Positions 15,161-22,549 of a stretch of DNA of 35,741 nt are shown here, piece by piece. The stretch's first letter is position 1; each line of letters opens with the position of its first letter. The notes under the pieces were generated by a model, which saw nothing but the letters and a program-made list of their open reading frames with translations, searched no databases and was not told the origin of the DNA. Source of the stretch: Coriobacteriales bacterium (GTDB taxonomy: Bacteria; Actinomycetota; Coriobacteriia; Coriobacteriales; Atopobiaceae). Position numbers and translations under genes: made by a program. The stretch is from the NCBI GenBank assembly GCA_030529625.1, contig JAUMWN010000017.1:1-35741 (forward strand), read 5' to 3'.

Positions 15161-16111
15161 ATGCCAGCAGTGTTAACCCACGACTTCTTTGGACAGGATG
15201 CCTTTGGCAGCGCGCTTTCGGCGGTAGACCTCTCCACTCCCGACGAGCGTGATGCGTTCTTGCTGGGCAACCAGGGGCCAGACCCCCTGTTCTACATTCG
15301 CGTGGTCCCCGCATTTGGCGAGTTTGCCAAGCTGGGCGAGGACATGCACCACGTGCCCCCCTCAGCGCTGCTCTGCACGCTGTGGAGGGCCTTGGACGAC
15401 CTGCCGCAGGAGCAGCAGGCGCTGGGCAGGGCATACCTCGCCGGCTTTGTGTGTCACTACCTGCTGGACCGGACGATGCATCCCTTCGTGTACTTTTGGG
15501 AGCGCGGCCTGTGCAGCGCAGGGGTAGACGGGCTCGAGCCAAGCGATGCGGGCATCGTTCATTCCGAGATAGAGCGCGACCTGGACGAGATGGTGCTCTT
15601 TGCCAAGCGCAACCAAACCGTGGCGGTCTATCGTCCCTACGAGTGCGTGCTCAAGGGCAGCGACCAGATGCTGGACGTGGTGGGCAGCCTGTACTATCCG
15701 CTGGTGGCCGAGGCGGTTGGGGAGCAGGAGCCAACACTCTCGCACGTGTTTCCCCTCGCCGTCTCGTGCTTCCGTATCGTGCAGAGGCTGTTCTGGTCGC
15801 CCAAGCAACGCAAGTCCGCCGTGCTGGGTCGTCTGGAGCATCCCGTGCTCCACACGCGCTACTCGCTGGTGCAGGCCATGTCGCACAGGGTGCGCGAAAC
15901 CCCCACGAGCGACTTTGACAACAGCGAGCGCAGGCCATGGCGCGACCCGTTTGCCAACGTGGTGCGCACGGAGTCCTTTTGGGACCTGTACCAGCAGGCG
16001 CTTGACCAGGTACCCCAAACGCTAAGCGCGGTCTTTTGCGACGGATTCGACGAGACCCTTGCGCACGAGGTCACGGGTGGCATCAACTTCTGCGGCGAGC
16101 GGGTGGAATAG
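15161..16111 (+). CDS. Zinc-dependent phospholipase C-like protein
   Basis: 316 residues. The N-terminal ~150 residues match the zinc-dependent phospholipase C / S1-P1-like fold: LLGNQGPDPLFY, then MHHVPPSAL, YLAGFVCHYLLDRTMHPFVY and HSEIERDLD, which supply the conserved His and Asp metal ligands. There is no signal peptide, unlike secreted clostridial alpha-toxin, so I expect an intracellular hydrolase of unknown substrate rather than a toxin. The C-terminal half is helical without a motif I recognise. The start at 15161 has AAGGAGAG spaced 5-6 nt upstream; an earlier in-frame ATG (15125) lacks a site. A 155-nt gap separates it from the DXS gene. Confidence 0.8.
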   Translation: MPAVLTHDFFGQDAFGSALSAVDLSTPDERDAFLLGNQGPDPLFYIRVVPAFGEFAKLGEDMHHVPPSALLCTLWRALDDLPQEQQALGRAYLAGFVCHYLLDRTMHPFVYFWERGLCSAGVDGLEPSDAGIVHSEIERDLDEMVLFAKRNQTVAVYRPYECVLKGSDQMLDVVGSLYYPLVAEAVGEQEPTLSHVFPLAVSCFRIVQRLFWSPKQRKSAVLGRLEHPVLHTRYSLVQAMSHRVRETPTSDFDNSERRPWRDPFANVVRTESFWDLYQQALDQVPQTLSAVFCDGFDETLAHEVTGGINFCGERVE

Positions 16112-16266
16112 CGCAGCTCGTCGCGGTTTGCCCGCCACGTGCGGGTGCCGGCCGTCGCGTACCGCCGCCCGCCATTGTAGGGATTGTCTCGTTTTCTATG
16201 GCTGCCGCCCGATTGCCTTACAGGTTTCGTTCATACTGTGCATGTAACCAAAGGGGGAGGAAGCAA

Positions 16267-18018
16267 ATGCACGGCCGTCTCGAACAGATCGAGAGCCCTG
16301 CGGACGTGCGTCGACTTGGGTTGGACGAGCTCGTGGAGCTCGCGGATGAGATTCGATCGACGCTGGTAACGTGCGTGGGAACAATGGGTGGGCACCTTGC
16401 CTCGAACCTTGGTTTTGTTGAGGCGACCATCGCCCTGCACTACGTATTCAACACGCCCACCGACCAGCTCGTCTTTGACGTCTCGCATCAGTGCTACGCG
16501 CACAAGATGCTCACGGGTCGTGCCTCGTCGTATACCGACCCGTCTCGGTATGGTACCCATTCGGGCTTTACCAACCCCGACGAGAGCGAGTACGACCTCT
16601 TCCGCGCAGGACACACCTCGCAGGGCGTGAGCCTTGCCTGTGGCCTTGCCAAGGCCCGCGACCTGCTGGGCAAGCGTCACAACGTGATTGCCGTAATCGG
16701 CGACGGGTCCCTGAGCGGTGGAGAGGCCTTTGAGGGCCTGGACAACGCGGCCACGGTTGGCACCAACCTCATCGTGGTGCTCAACGACAACGAGATGTCG
16801 ATCGCCCCCAACTCCGGTGGTATCTACGAGCACCTGGCAGCGCTCAGGCAAGCGGGCGGCAAGAGCGGCGAGAACCTCTTTAGGACCATGGGGCTGGACT
16901 ACCGCTACGTGGCCGACGGCAACGACGTGCGTGCGCTGGTGCATGCCTTTGCCCAAGTGAAGGACATCGATCATCCCATCGTGGTGCACATCCACACGCG
17001 CAAGGGCAAGGGGTACGCGAAGGCGGAGCAGGACCCCGAGGCAACCCACTTCGTGGCTCCGGCCTCAGCCGTCGCTCCCGCCACCCAAACATACCAGGAG
17101 GTCACGCGCGAGGTGCTCGGTCGCAAGATGCGCCTCGACCCCAGCGTGATCGTGGTGAATGCCGGGGCCCCCTCGGGCGTTGGCCTCACGCCTGAGTTCC
17201 GCGCCGCCTGCGGCACGCAGTTCTTCGACACCGGCATTACCGAGCCGCATGCCGTCGCCTTTTGCGCAGGCATGGCAAAGGGCGGTGCCAAGCCGGTGTT
17301 CATGGTGATGGCCACGTTCGCGCAACGGGCCTTCGACCAGTTTATCCAGGAGCTTGGCCTCAACCGCAGCCCGGTTACGGTGCTGGTGTTTGGCGCCGGC
17401 TTCTACGACATAGACGCCACGCACGCCGGAACCTTCGACATCGTCACCACCGGGAACGTGCCGGGCCTCACCTGCCTGGCGCCCGCCACGTGCGAGGAGT
17501 ACGTGGACATGCTGGAGTGGTCCATCGACCAGCGTGAGCGTCCGGTGGTGATTCGCGTTCCCGAGCGCATGATCGAGGGCGGCGCCGGCGTGTTCGACCC
17601 CACCCATCCGGGGCGCTGGCATGTGGCGCAGGCGGGAGGCGACATCGCGTTTCTCTCGATTGGTGCCACCTGCGAGCTCGCTCGTCGTGCGTCTGCGCTG
17701 CTTGCCAGCAGGGACGGCGTACACGCCACGCTGGTGGAGGCCATCAACTACTCCAGCTTTGACGAGCCGCTGCTGGACGACCTGCTTGCCAACCACAGGA
17801 TCGTGGTTACGCTTGAGCCGGGTATCCTGTGTGGCGGATTTGGCGAGAAGGTCGCGCGCTACTTTGGCAAGACCGGCATGCGCGTTATGTGCTACGGCGG
17901 CAAGAAGGAGTTCTTGGACCGGGTTCCCACCGAGGAGTTCTTCAAGATCTACCACTTTACCGCCGAGGACATCGTGGCAGACATCGAGGCGCTCGAGCTT
18001 GGCACATGGCACCGGTAA
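16267..18018 (+). CDS. dxs: Divergent 1-deoxy-D-xylulose-5-phosphate synthase (transketolase family)
   Basis: 583 residues, shorter than the usual ~620-640. DXS joins pyruvate and glyceraldehyde 3-phosphate on thiamine diphosphate to start the MEP isoprenoid pathway. Visible are GGHLASNLG (His43), the ThDP motif GDGSLSGGEAFEGLDNA ending in NDNEMSIAPN, GITEPHAVAFCAGMA with the cofactor Glu326, the ATFAQRAFDQ arginine segment, the D-x-T-H-x-G loop and VVIRVPER. Differences from E. coli DXS (from memory) include Tyr392 to Met348, Gln in EQHAV to Pro327, and loss of the Arg in LDRAG. It may be a DXS paralogue with a changed acceptor rather than the housekeeping enzyme. The ATG at 16267 has GGGGGAGGAAG just upstream; a longer in-frame ORF extends back to 16036 inside the PLC gene but has no function. 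Confidence 0.8.
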   Translation: MHGRLEQIESPADVRRLGLDELVELADEIRSTLVTCVGTMGGHLASNLGFVEATIALHYVFNTPTDQLVFDVSHQCYAHKMLTGRASSYTDPSRYGTHSGFTNPDESEYDLFRAGHTSQGVSLACGLAKARDLLGKRHNVIAVIGDGSLSGGEAFEGLDNAATVGTNLIVVLNDNEMSIAPNSGGIYEHLAALRQAGGKSGENLFRTMGLDYRYVADGNDVRALVHAFAQVKDIDHPIVVHIHTRKGKGYAKAEQDPEATHFVAPASAVAPATQTYQEVTREVLGRKMRLDPSVIVVNAGAPSGVGLTPEFRAACGTQFFDTGITEPHAVAFCAGMAKGGAKPVFMVMATFAQRAFDQFIQELGLNRSPVTVLVFGAGFYDIDATHAGTFDIVTTGNVPGLTCLAPATCEEYVDMLEWSIDQRERPVVIRVPERMIEGGAGVFDPTHPGRWHVAQAGGDIAFLSIGATCELARRASALLASRDGVHATLVEAINYSSFDEPLLDDLLANHRIVVTLEPGILCGGFGEKVARYFGKTGMRVMCYGGKKEFLDRVPTEEFFKIYHFTAEDIVADIEALELGTWHR

Positions 18019-18506
18019 GTGTGGCAACGCGCCACGTGATGCAGGCGAACAAGAGCAAGAACACCAAGCCCGAGCTCATCGTGCGCCGTATGCTGCGCGA
18101 GGCGGGACTGCCGGGATATAGGCTGCATTGGAAGAAGTGCCCGGGCAGGCCCGACGTGTGCTATCCGGGCAGGAAGGTGGCCATCTTCGTGAACGGTTGC
18201 TTTTGGCACCGGTGTCCCCACTGCAACCTGCCCACGCCCAAGAGCAACGTGTCGTTTTGGGAGCAGAAGTTCGCGCGCAACCAGGAGCGTGACGCCCGCA
18301 ACTACCGCGAGCTGGTCTTGGCGGGGTGGACGGTCCTGGTCGTGTGGGAGTGCGCGCTCAAGAAGCAGCGCTTGGAGCCCACGATGGCTCGCCTGGTGCG
18401 CGAGATAGAGCTTTCCGAGTTGGGGCTTTTGCCCCATGGTCGCCTGGTGGAGGTTGGCTACCTCAGTGCCTGGCAGCACCGTGTTGCGTGGAGGCGTTTT
18501 AGGTAG
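18006..18506 (+). CDS. vsr: Very short patch repair (Vsr) endonuclease
   Basis: 166 residues. Vsr nicks DNA 5' to a T:G mismatch that arises when 5-methylcytosine deaminates. Motifs are ANKSKNTKPELIVRRMLR near the N-terminus, the catalytic Asp in PGRPDV, the zinc-binding GCFWHRCPHC segment, PKSN and GWTVLVVWEC. These are all in the expected order, so it should be active. Vsr genes normally sit beside a DNA cytosine methyltransferase, but none is in this window. I chose the ATG at 18006, which overlaps the dxs 3' end by 13 nt; a GTG at 18021 is possible. No clear Shine-Dalgarno sequence precedes either, so translation may be coupled to dxs. Confidence 0.88.
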   Translation: MAPVSVATRHVMQANKSKNTKPELIVRRMLREAGLPGYRLHWKKCPGRPDVCYPGRKVAIFVNGCFWHRCPHCNLPTPKSNVSFWEQKFARNQERDARNYRELVLAGWTVLVVWECALKKQRLEPTMARLVREIELSELGLLPHGRLVEVGYLSAWQHRVAWRRFR

Positions 18507-18654
18507 GCGTTTGGGTGGTTTAGGCCGGTTTAGGTGGCTGGCAGCCGCTCACTGTTCGTCCAAATCGTCGGTTTCGCGCGCGCGGGCAATCGTGTATCCT
18601 ATTCGTCTGTTGAGTTGCGAGACCTGAGGTGGGTCCCGCGCGGGAGGTCATGGC

Positions 18655-19455
18655 ATGGCGACGTACGTCTTCTCGGACGTTCATGGGCACTACAAAACGC
18701 TTGAGCGGCTGCTCGAGCGTGTCTCTCCTGCTGACGAGGACGAGGTTTGGGTGCTTGGTGACATGGTGGACCGCGGGCCCGATCCCATCTCGGTTATGCG
18801 CACCTGTCGCGAGCTGTGTGGAGACCATGTGCTGATGGGCAACCACGAGGACATGATGCTGGACGCCTATCGCCATCCCAACGACGAGCTCATGGTGTTC
18901 CAGTGGGAGCTCAACGGCGGCTATACCACGCGCGCCGGCCTTGAGGAGCTTTCTGCGCAGGAGCGCCTGGATCTGCTCGAATGGGCCGCTCAGCTCAAGC
19001 TGGGCAGCTACGTGCGGGCAGGCGAGCAGGACTACATCCTGGTGCATGCGGGGTTGCGTCCGCTCAACTTCTCGTCAAAGAGCCGATGGACCGACGCGAC
19101 CGTCGCCGCACTCATTCGCTACCAGAGCACCGAGGACGTGCTGTGGATTCGCGAGGATTTTTGGGGCCGGCCCACCGGCTTCGTGAACGAGCGGGGAGAG
19201 GGCCCCATCGTGATTGCGGGCCACACGCCCGTGCCCTACGTCGAGGAGATCGCCGACGTGTACGACAGGACGGCGCGAGACGAGGACGGCTATTGTCGCG
19301 TGATGCATCTGGGTGCCTGCGAGGCTACGGGAGGCGTGGCCGATCGCTGGGCCATCGACTGCGGTGCCGCGGGAGGCGCCGGATGGGGATCTATTGCCAT
19401 GGTGCGCCTGGATGATGGGACCGAGTTCCTGGAGCCCGTCCTTGATGGTGAGTAG
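18655..19455 (+). CDS. PPP-family serine/threonine phosphatase-like metallophosphoesterase
   Basis: 266 residues. Motifs of the calcineurin-like PPP family occur in order: SDVHGHY near residue 7, GDMVDRGPDP, MGNHEDMM, VHAGL and AGHTPV, together giving the two-metal centre. Such bacterial enzymes dephosphorylate proteins, diadenosine polyphosphates or other phosphoesters; the substrate is open. GGGAGG precedes the ATG at 18655 with proper spacing, and a weak TATCCT -10 lies at 18595-18600. The 149 nt before the gene hold GGTTTAGG-type short repeats near 18515-18540 but no gene. The 3' end overlaps the next gene (rhamnosidase remnant) by 11 nt, so the two are probably co-transcribed. Confidence 0.88.
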   Translation: MATYVFSDVHGHYKTLERLLERVSPADEDEVWVLGDMVDRGPDPISVMRTCRELCGDHVLMGNHEDMMLDAYRHPNDELMVFQWELNGGYTTRAGLEELSAQERLDLLEWAAQLKLGSYVRAGEQDYILVHAGLRPLNFSSKSRWTDATVAALIRYQSTEDVLWIREDFWGRPTGFVNERGEGPIVIAGHTPVPYVEEIADVYDRTARDEDGYCRVMHLGACEATGGVADRWAIDCGAAGGAGWGSIAMVRLDDGTEFLEPVLDGE

Positions 19456-20149
19456 CGAGCTTCTGTCGGTCTATCACCTCACGTGCGCCGGGCTGCGTGA
19501 GCCCATGGGCATTACCCGGCCCCCCATGCTCTCGTGGCGCGTGGGTTCTGGTCGTGATGGTGCCGCGCAGGCAACCTGCAGGGTAGTGGTTACCTCCATG
19601 GCGGATGGCTCCACCTGCTGGGACAGCGGCGTGCTGCGCACGCAGGCCAACGAGGTGCGCTATGCGGGGCGTGTGCCCGCCCCCGGGACGGCCTGCGTGT
19701 GGTTTGTCACCATCACCAGCGAGCAGGGAGAGCGTGCGTGCTCCGTTCCCGCCTCGTTTGTGTGGGGAGAGCGGGGGGACGTGGTCAGGGGCACCCTAAG
19801 GCCATACTGCGAGGGCTGCATCTGGGCGTCGGACGGCATGTCTTGCGCCGTGCCGCGCGACGGGGTCGTTCGTGCCGACGACCCGCTTTGGGAAGAGCTT
19901 GTGGGCGTGGCACATGTCGAGCATGATTCGGTGCGCATCACGTTGCCGGCATGGGTGTTAGGCGCGGAGCAACCCTGCTTCGTCCAAGGGAGCATGCTTG
20001 CTTCCCGGGGCCTGCTCGTGGTGCGTTGGGAGCGTCGCGCCGACAAGTGTCTCTTGCAGATAACGGTTCCGCCTGGCATGACGGCCACGGTGGAGCTTGG
20101 CGCACAGACCAGGTCCCTGCACGCGGGGCGGCACGCGCTTGTCGTGTAG
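19445..20149 (+). CDS. GH78 alpha-L-rhamnosidase relic: N- and C-terminal domains without the catalytic barrel
   Basis: 234 residues. Residues ~4-103 resemble the N-terminal Fn3-like domain of bacterial alpha-L-rhamnosidases: EPMGITRPPMLSWRV, then CWDSGVL, RYAGRVPAPGTACVWFV and a final FVWG. Residues ~150-234 resemble the rhamnosidase C-terminal domain: ASRGLLVVRWER, LLQITVPPGMTATVEL and the SLHAGRH turn. In GH78 enzymes these flank ~500-700 residues that include the (alpha/alpha)6 catalytic barrel, and that middle is absent. The frame is intact, so this could be a stable carbohydrate-binding leftover, or an in-frame deletion product now drifting. The start is ATG 19445 or GTG 19448, inside the phosphatase gene end. 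A rhamnosidase catalytic function is excluded by length. Confidence 0.65.
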   Translation: MVSSELLSVYHLTCAGLREPMGITRPPMLSWRVGSGRDGAAQATCRVVVTSMADGSTCWDSGVLRTQANEVRYAGRVPAPGTACVWFVTITSEQGERACSVPASFVWGERGDVVRGTLRPYCEGCIWASDGMSCAVPRDGVVRADDPLWEELVGVAHVEHDSVRITLPAWVLGAEQPCFVQGSMLASRGLLVVRWERRADKCLLQITVPPGMTATVELGAQTRSLHAGRHALVV

Positions 20150-20195
20150 GCCACCGGACGGCAAAGGCGGCTCACATACGCAAAGGCTGTGCCTT

Positions 20196-20224
20196 TTCCC
20201 AACACGGCCCATATCGCGTACAAT
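20196..20224 (+). promoter_or_regulatory. Putative promoter for the HAD-dGTPase pair
   Basis: TTCCCA (20196-20201), a 17-nt spacer and TACAAT (20219-20224) lie about 32 nt before the HAD gene ATG at 20256, leaving room for its GAGGAGG site. Confidence 0.45.
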
Positions 20225-20255
20225 TTGTGCGGAACCCGATGGGCGAGGAGGTCTT

Positions 20256-21056
20256 ATGGGACAGCGTGACATTCGCTTGGTCGCCGTAGACGAGGACGGC
20301 ACGTTCCTGCGCGATCACGTGCACTACGACAGGGAGCGCTTCGAGCGCATCTTTGTCACCATGCGCGAGCGGGGCATTCGGTTTGTGGTGGCGACGGGCA
20401 ACCAGAGCTATCAGGTGCAGAGCCTGTTTCCCGCCCATGTGGAGGAGATGGGGATCGTCTCGGCAAACGGTGCCTACGTGCTCGACGGTACCCAGCCGGT
20501 CTATGCCGCACGCGCGTCTGCGGAGGCGTGCAGGCGCATGATCGACGCCATTCACGAGTTGCCCCACATCCCGTTCTCCATGCTCGGCGTGGCGGGGGCG
20601 TACGTGGAGCGGGGCAGCGACCAGGCCTTCTTTGACGACATGGCACGCTACTGCGTGAGGCAGGATTGGGTGGACTCGTTTGACGACGTGGACGACCAGG
20701 TGTTCATGTTCTCGTCGGTGGTGGACGAGGACGTGGTGGAGGACTGCATTGCGCGCTTCCGCACCATCACGGACGGCCTCATGGACGTGGTGGGGTCCGG
20801 AGATGGCTACTTCGACGTGGTGTGCCCAGGGGTGAGCAAGGCCTCGGGTCTTGCCATGCTCCTGGAGCGCTGGGGCATCGGGCCGGAGCAGATGGTCGCG
20901 TTTGGCGACTCCGACAACGATCTTGCCATGCTGGAGCTGGCGGGGCTGAGCTTTGCCATGGACAACGCACCGCAAAACGTAAAGGACGTCGCCGACCGCG
21001 TTGCCCCCGCATGCACCGACGACGGCGTCCTGCAGATGCTTGAGGAGCTGCTATGA
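20256..21056 (+). CDS. Cof-type HAD-IIB hydrolase
   Basis: 266 residues. A cytoplasmic sugar-phosphate or cofactor phosphatase of the Cof/YbjI class. Motif I is DEDGT (nucleophile Asp12, acid/base Asp14), motif II VVATGN, motif III is the lysine in GVSKASGL, and motif IV is FGDSDNDLAML. The cap between motifs II and III has the length usual for subclass IIB. The ATG at 20256 follows GAGGAGG with 4-5 nt spacing. The last codons overlap the dGTPase start as ATGA, so the two genes form a translationally coupled pair. Substrates of Cof-type enzymes vary and cannot be assigned here. Confidence 0.9.
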   Translation: MGQRDIRLVAVDEDGTFLRDHVHYDRERFERIFVTMRERGIRFVVATGNQSYQVQSLFPAHVEEMGIVSANGAYVLDGTQPVYAARASAEACRRMIDAIHELPHIPFSMLGVAGAYVERGSDQAFFDDMARYCVRQDWVDSFDDVDDQVFMFSSVVDEDVVEDCIARFRTITDGLMDVVGSGDGYFDVVCPGVSKASGLAMLLERWGIGPEQMVAFGDSDNDLAMLELAGLSFAMDNAPQNVKDVADRVAPACTDDGVLQMLEELL

Positions 21057-22291
21057 CCGCGCGGGACGGCCTTTGCAACCCCCTGGCGCCACACCTCACC
21101 GGCACGCTGTCCCCGCAGGCGCTCGAGCAGGTTCGCCTGTACACGTCGGGCGCACGGCGCAACCCGCTGGCCACGTTGGATGCCCATGCCGTCCGTCGCG
21201 ATCAGTCGGACCGCGACCGGGACTCCGTCCTGCGTCCTCCGTTCGTGCGAGACGCCGAGAAGATCATGCACATGCCCGCCTACAACCGTTTGGCGGGAAA
21301 GACGCAGGTGTTCTCGTTTAGGGAGAACGACGACCTCACGCGACGCGGTCTCCACGTGCAACTCGTGGCACGCGTCGCCCGCGACATTGGTCGTGCGCTG
21401 GGGCTCAACCTGGACCTGATCGAGGCGATTGCACTGGGACACGACATTGGCCACACGCCCTTTGGCCATGCGGGGGAGCGCTTCCTCAACCAGGTGTTTC
21501 ACGAGCGCACCGGCCTCTGGTTCTTTCACAACCTGCAGAGCGCGCGCGTGCTCGACGCGCTGTACGGTCGCAACGTGAGCATGCAAACGCTTGACGGCGT
21601 GGTGTGTCACAACGGAGAGTTCGAGCAGCAGGTGCTCAGGACCGGCAGCCTTGCGTCCATGGATGCCTACGACGCCATGGTGCAGGACTGCTGGGAGAGA
21701 GGGGAGGAGGCGATCGGCCATTTGGCCCCATCCACGCTCGAGGGGTGCGTGGTGCGCGTGAGTGACATCATCGCTTACGTCGGCAAGGACCGACAGGACG
21801 CGATTCGCGTTGGCATAGCAGGCGAGGACACGTTTGACGACGGTCTGGGCGGCGCGTACAACGCATGGGCGCTCAAGGCCTTTGTGGCCGACGTGGTGGA
21901 GCACAGTGTGGGCAGGGGGCGCATCGCCATGAGCGAGGAGGCCTTCTTGGAGATGCGTCGCGCCAAGCGCGAGAACTACCGCAAGATCTATGGCGCGCAG
22001 GAGGTTGACGGCGACCTCAACCGCGGCATGGAAGAGCTCTTCTGGCGCCTGTACCAAAGCGTGGTGGATGACCTGGCTGCAGGGCGAACCGAGGCGCCCG
22101 TGTTTAGGCACCACGTGCGCTACGTGGAGCAATGGCTCGGCCACTATGGGCACACCTATGACTGGGAGCGCAACCTCGACCTGACGGCGGTTGACTACAT
22201 CTCGTCGATGACCGACGACTACTGCATGGCCATCCTGGAGTATCTCTATCCAGGCTCCCGCGACCTCTTCCCCAGCCGCGAGCACTTCTAG
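21053..22291 (+). CDS. dgt: dGTPase-like HD-domain triphosphohydrolase
   Basis: 412 residues. HD-superfamily enzyme related to deoxyguanosinetriphosphate triphosphohydrolase, which splits dNTPs into nucleoside and triphosphate. The N-terminal RPPFVRDAEKI and YNRLAGKTQVF segments, then RRGLHVQLVARVAR and the metal motif GHDIGHTPFGHAGE carry the conserved His and Asp residues, followed by VRVSDIIAYVGKD. Length is near that of shorter dGTPase-type members (the E. coli protein is longer, ~505). The gene overlaps the HAD gene by 4 nt. Whether dGTP is the real substrate is unproven for this subtype, so the symbol is a family label. Confidence 0.85.
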   Translation: MTARDGLCNPLAPHLTGTLSPQALEQVRLYTSGARRNPLATLDAHAVRRDQSDRDRDSVLRPPFVRDAEKIMHMPAYNRLAGKTQVFSFRENDDLTRRGLHVQLVARVARDIGRALGLNLDLIEAIALGHDIGHTPFGHAGERFLNQVFHERTGLWFFHNLQSARVLDALYGRNVSMQTLDGVVCHNGEFEQQVLRTGSLASMDAYDAMVQDCWERGEEAIGHLAPSTLEGCVVRVSDIIAYVGKDRQDAIRVGIAGEDTFDDGLGGAYNAWALKAFVADVVEHSVGRGRIAMSEEAFLEMRRAKRENYRKIYGAQEVDGDLNRGMEELFWRLYQSVVDDLAAGRTEAPVFRHHVRYVEQWLGHYGHTYDWERNLDLTAVDYISSMTDDYCMAILEYLYPGSRDLFPSREHF

Positions 22292-22303
22292 TCCCGCATA
22301 GCT

Positions 22304-22410
22304 CACCTGCACTCGGGGGACTGTCCCTGTAGTCCGGCCTCGGTTCCCCGCTTGCAATCGCAGACTCACGCATGGGCCGGACTACAGGGACTGTCCCCCG
22401 AGTGCAGGTG
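22304..22410. repeat. 36-bp inverted repeat, CTCGGGGGAC family
   Basis: Arms 22304-22339 and 22375-22410 are complementary at 35 of 36 positions. The arm, CACCTGCACTCGGGGGACTG onward, is related to the 617 and 33659 elements. The right arm and loop are included in the 100-bp tandem duplication that follows. There is no T tract, so a terminator role for dgt is uncertain. Confidence 0.85.
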
Positions 22411-22530
22411 GCCTTGCCACCATTGGCGTTAGTCCGGCCTCGGTTCCCCGCTTGCAATCGCAGACTCACGCATGGGCCGGACTACAGGGACTGTCCCCCG
22501 AGTGCAGGTGGCCTTGCCACCGCTGGCGTT
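22331..22530 (+). repeat. 100-bp tandem direct duplication
   Basis: Bases 22331-22430 and 22431-22530 are two head-to-tail copies of the same 100 bp. They differ only near the 3' end (CATTGG versus CGCTGG, 2 nt). Each copy contains the loop and right arm of the inverted repeat plus the downstream GGTGGCCTTGCCACC hairpin. Such near-identity implies a recent event. This repeat, together with the arm at 22304, accounts for most of the gap between dgt and rarA; no gene is present. Confidence 0.95.
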
Positions 22531-22542
22531 ACGGGCTAATAT
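22514..22542 (+). promoter_or_regulatory. Strong promoter for rarA, probably giving a leaderless transcript
   Basis: TTGCCA (22514-22519), a 17-nt spacer and TAATAT (22537-22542) form a near-consensus promoter. Transcription would begin at about 22549-22550, exactly at the ATG of rarA. The -35 hexamer lies inside the second copy of the 100-bp duplication, so the repeat supplies part of the promoter. Confidence 0.65.
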
Positions 22543-22549
22543 GCACGGC

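Noticed and set aside
15161..16111. Secreted phospholipase C toxin
   Set aside because: The zinc PLC-like motifs are present, but there is no signal peptide or C2-like membrane-binding domain, so a toxin role is unsupported.
20807..22369. 520-codon minus-strand open frame opposite dgt
   Set aside because: It has no family features and lies opposite the clear HD-domain gene; it runs into the repeat region.
22331..22530. CRISPR-like array between dgt and rarA
   Set aside because: There are only two adjacent near-identical 100-bp units with no spacers and no cas genes; it is a tandem duplication.
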